Shown: positions 62,300-64,000 of the stretch, piece by piece
How the letters are laid out: each line of letters starts with the position of its first letter
How positions within the stretch are numbered: position 1 is the first letter of the stretch
Source: Anaerolineaceae bacterium
GTDB lineage: Bacteria; Chloroflexota; Anaerolineae; Anaerolineales; Anaerolineaceae
Direction: 5' to 3'
DNA: 64,000 bases
Assembly (NCBI GenBank): GCA_030653365.1
Contig: JAURZL010000019.1
Coordinates: 124,001 to 188,000 of the forward strand
Made by a program: the position numbers and the translations under genes
Notes under the pieces: generated by a model
What the model was told of the DNA's origin: nothing
Databases searched by the model: none
The model's input: only the letters and a program-made list of their open reading frames with translations

Positions 62300-62677
62300 T
62301 TATTGGATGGATTTATTTTCTTTTGAACCCTTATCAAATAGCGGTTGAATTAATAACTTCGCACCAATGATAATTAATAAAATTGGAAAAAATGGAAGGT
62401 CGACTTTAAAAAAGTCAGAAATACCTAAGACCAAAGCGATACCTCCAAGAATGAGGGAAAACCAGCTCATTGGAATATTATTTAGGTGGCGGGCAATGTT
62501 CAAACCAAATAAAATAAAGGCTGTTCCAATCATCCAGGTACCTTCCGGCACAATTTGATCAGGGATCAGCCATAATCCACCGATCATAATCATAAAAAGA
62601 CCCCAACCAATATTTTCAAAGCGTTTGTTTAATGCTTCTTCTTTTGAAGCCTGAGGATGAATCATTTCGTTTGACAT
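62300..62677 (-). CDS. Small four-helix membrane protein, LiaF-linked
   Basis: 125-aa protein with four hydrophobic helices (IGWGLFMIMIGGLWLIP, MIGTAFILFGLNIARHL, FSLILGGIALVLGI, FFPILLIIIGAKLLI), similar to the N-terminal half of the neighbouring LiaF-like protein (W-G-L-x-(M/I)-x-x-G-x-x-(F/W)L). Start uncertain: ATGs at 62695, 62689 and 62677 are all in frame with poor SD; I use the last. Same operon, 50 bp from the LiaF-like gene. Confidence 0.68.
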   Translation of the reverse strand: MSNEMIHPQASKEEALNKRFENIGWGLFMIMIGGLWLIPDQIVPEGTWMIGTAFILFGLNIARHLNNIPMSWFSLILGGIALVLGISDFFKVDLPFFPILLIIIGAKLLIQPLFDKGSKENKSIQ

Positions 62678-62751
62678 AAGTTTCATTCCAATCATAATAA
62701 ATTTTGATAAATTTTACAAACAATTCGTATCCTTCTCATCCCAGTAGTCAA

Positions 62752-62785
62752 GGTGTTTTTGGTGGTAATATTCACCAAATACACT
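62752..62785. repeat. GGTGTTTTT-type hairpin, copy 3
   Basis: Stem GTGTTTTTGGTG / CACCAAATACAC with one mismatch and an 8-nt loop. Similar arms to 32313 and 49617. Located upstream of the acyltransferase and of the divergent membrane protein gene. Confidence 0.45.
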
Positions 62786-62973
62786 TGCCAACCGCGGATT
62801 ATTAAGATGAACCAATAATTTTATATCTGACTACTTTATATACGAGGATTTTCAAATTTGGTTTCAACATTGAGATTTGATGATTTTTCTTGCAAGAAAC
62901 TTTTAAACCGACTTATAATCTAAGGACGTAAGATGTAAAACTTAATGCCAATTCAACCAGGGTCAATATAGGG

Positions 62974-63885
62974 ATGCCAAAACTGTCGATTGACAAGATA
63001 TTATTTTCTCCTTTCATCAACCGAATCGGTCTCAATTTGGGTGAAATCTTATCACCCAGGTATGGAAATTGGGTTGTAAAGCTGATTACCAATAGGATCG
63101 CTCGTCGTATAAATAATGAACAAGTGAAAGCTGTCATAAAAAATCAATGGATTGTCAGTGGAAAGCAATTAAGCGGAAAAGAACTCGATGATCGGGTCTG
63201 GCAGGTGTATTATTCCAGCGCGAAAAGCCTATATGATTATTTTCATTGTTTGCGCAAAGAAGATCGTATTCGTGAATTAATTCAATTTGATGACAATCTT
63301 CAATACTTTTTAAGACGTGTAAAAAGTGAAAAAGAGAGAACCCTTGGCCTTGTTTTGCATATGGGGGCGTTTGATTTAAGTGGTTATGCAATTGCGCTAC
63401 AGGGTGCCAGACCATTGGTTTTGTCTTATCCCAATCCGAATCCAGGTTATCAGTGGCATAATGATTTGCGTAAGAAAGCGGGATTAAGTGTGGAACCATT
63501 AAGCATGGAATCCTTCCAACTGGCCACAAAATATTTACGTCAGGGTGGCACGGTTATCACCGGTGTTGACAGACCCTGGCCAGGGGGGCAATATCAACCA
63601 ATGTTTTTTGGACATCCCAGTGCAATTCCTGTGACTACAATACAAATGGCTATTCGTACCGAAACACCGGTAATGTTACTTGCGTGTATACGTCAAGCAG
63701 ATGAAAACTACATCCTGCATGCATCAGACTTAATTGAAATGACCAAACATTCAGATCGTGATGTAGAATTAGTGATGAACATGGAACGCGTTTTATCGTT
63801 TGCTGAAAAGTTTATTTACAGCGCTCCGGAACAATGGGCAATGTTTTATCCTGTATGGCCACAAACACTTATAGAAAACCCGTAG
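62974..63885 (+). CDS. LPLAT-superfamily (LpxL/PatA-like) acyltransferase
   Basis: 303-aa membrane-associated acyltransferase. Catalytic H-x4-D is HMGAFD (residues about 129-134) within LGLVLHMGAFDLSGYAIA; VITGVDRPWPGGQYQPMFFG is the second conserved block. Family acylates lipid A precursors or phosphatidylinositol mannosides; in a Chloroflexota background PIM-like glycolipid acylation is more likely. Just 12 nt before a CDP-alcohol phosphatidyltransferase gene, supporting a lipid cluster. ATG 62974 with AGGG upstream. Confidence 0.85.
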   Translation: MPKLSIDKILFSPFINRIGLNLGEILSPRYGNWVVKLITNRIARRINNEQVKAVIKNQWIVSGKQLSGKELDDRVWQVYYSSAKSLYDYFHCLRKEDRIRELIQFDDNLQYFLRRVKSEKERTLGLVLHMGAFDLSGYAIALQGARPLVLSYPNPNPGYQWHNDLRKKAGLSVEPLSMESFQLATKYLRQGGTVITGVDRPWPGGQYQPMFFGHPSAIPVTTIQMAIRTETPVMLLACIRQADENYILHASDLIEMTKHSDRDVELVMNMERVLSFAEKFIYSAPEQWAMFYPVWPQTLIENP

Positions 63886-63897
63886 GAGGAGAAAAAA

Positions 63898-64000
63898 ATG
63901 ACACAAGAAGACCAAAAACACACACGGGTAAACAAAGCTTTATTATCAAGATTAGAGGGATCAACACTTGCCTGGTTTTCTAAGAAAATGCCGCCCTGGG
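63898..64000 (+). CDS. CDP-alcohol phosphatidyltransferase, 3' truncated
   Basis: First 34 codons of a gene that leaves the window. N-terminus RVNKALLSRLEGSTLAWFSK and KMPPW are typical for the Chloroflexota phosphatidyltransferase family, where the catalytic DG-x2-AR motif would follow beyond the edge. GGAGGAG precedes the ATG. Product not certain (phosphatidylinositol-phosphate or -glycerol-phosphate synthase). Confidence 0.6.
   Translation, partial: MTQEDQKHTRVNKALLSRLEGSTLAWFSKKMPPW

Overview
The window is a 64-kb, AT-rich chromosomal segment of a bacterium that looks like a member of the Chloroflexota, probably Anaerolineae. This is an inference from gene content: a DUF2298 giant membrane protein, lipoproteins with an NBR1-type Ig-like domain, GH3-family and KamA-like proteins, several 5TM/7TM HD-GYP sensors, a V4R protein, and lipoproteins beside a LiaF-like membrane protein. 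I saw no rRNA, tRNA, CRISPR array, insertion sequence or prophage. It reads as ordinary chromosome with one small toxin-antitoxin module.

Layout. 1-4.0 kb: two overlapping c-di-GMP signalling proteins (PAS-GGDEF-HD-GYP, then 5TM-PAS3-HD-GYP). 4.3-6.1 kb: a flavodoxin and a convergent MFS transporter. 6.2-11.6 kb (minus): a complete Hyb-type membrane-bound [NiFe] hydrogenase operon (small subunit, HybA-like ferredoxin, HybB-like anchor, large subunit, maturation protease). 11.9-16.8 kb (minus): methyltransferase, GH3 protein and a 7TM-GAF-GAF-HD-GYP sensor. 17-24 kb: V4R protein, CruF-like carotenoid protein, AzlCD exporter, DUF2785 protein, DUF2298 protein, Crp/Fnr regulator. 24.4-32.3 kb: an RHH protein, then a MacAB-type efflux system with two exported proteins and an OmpR-type two-component system. 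32.9-38.5 kb: a FecBCD-type ABC importer, methyltransferase, XdhC and a radical SAM protein with an in-frame amber codon. 38.5-40.5 kb: a secreted subtilase. 41-47 kb: a branched-chain amino acid ABC transporter (livJHMGF) behind a long leader. 47-64 kb: a RelE/Xre module, M24 peptidase, acetyltransferase, lipoproteins, acetyl-esterase, KamA-like aminomutase, GPH sugar symporter, GTPase, LiaF-like proteins and the start of a phospholipid/glycolipid cluster.

The most striking observation is in the hydrogenase large subunit. The reading frame is interrupted only once, by a UGA exactly where the second cysteine of the N-terminal CxxC nickel-binding motif should be (RICGV-UGA-TTVH). A perfect 6-bp hairpin with a G near the start of its loop lies 17 nt downstream, as expected for a bacterial SECIS element. 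Known [NiFeSe] enzymes carry selenocysteine in the C-terminal motif at a terminal Ni ligand. Here it would be the bridging Ni-Fe ligand, which would be a new type of [NiFeSe] hydrogenase if confirmed. A point mutation or assembly error is the main alternative.

Regulatory DNA is unusually readable. The liv operon is preceded by a consensus promoter, an Ile/Leu/Val-rich small ORF and an intrinsic terminator that can be disrupted by an alternative pairing, suggesting attenuation. The efflux adaptor and the exported protein of the same cluster share matching tandem boxes 11 bp upstream of their -10 elements, probably the target of the adjacent OmpR-type regulator. The toxin-antitoxin promoter sits in a 51-bp nested palindrome. 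Several genes have a -10 box 6-7 nt before the start codon, suggesting leaderless transcripts.
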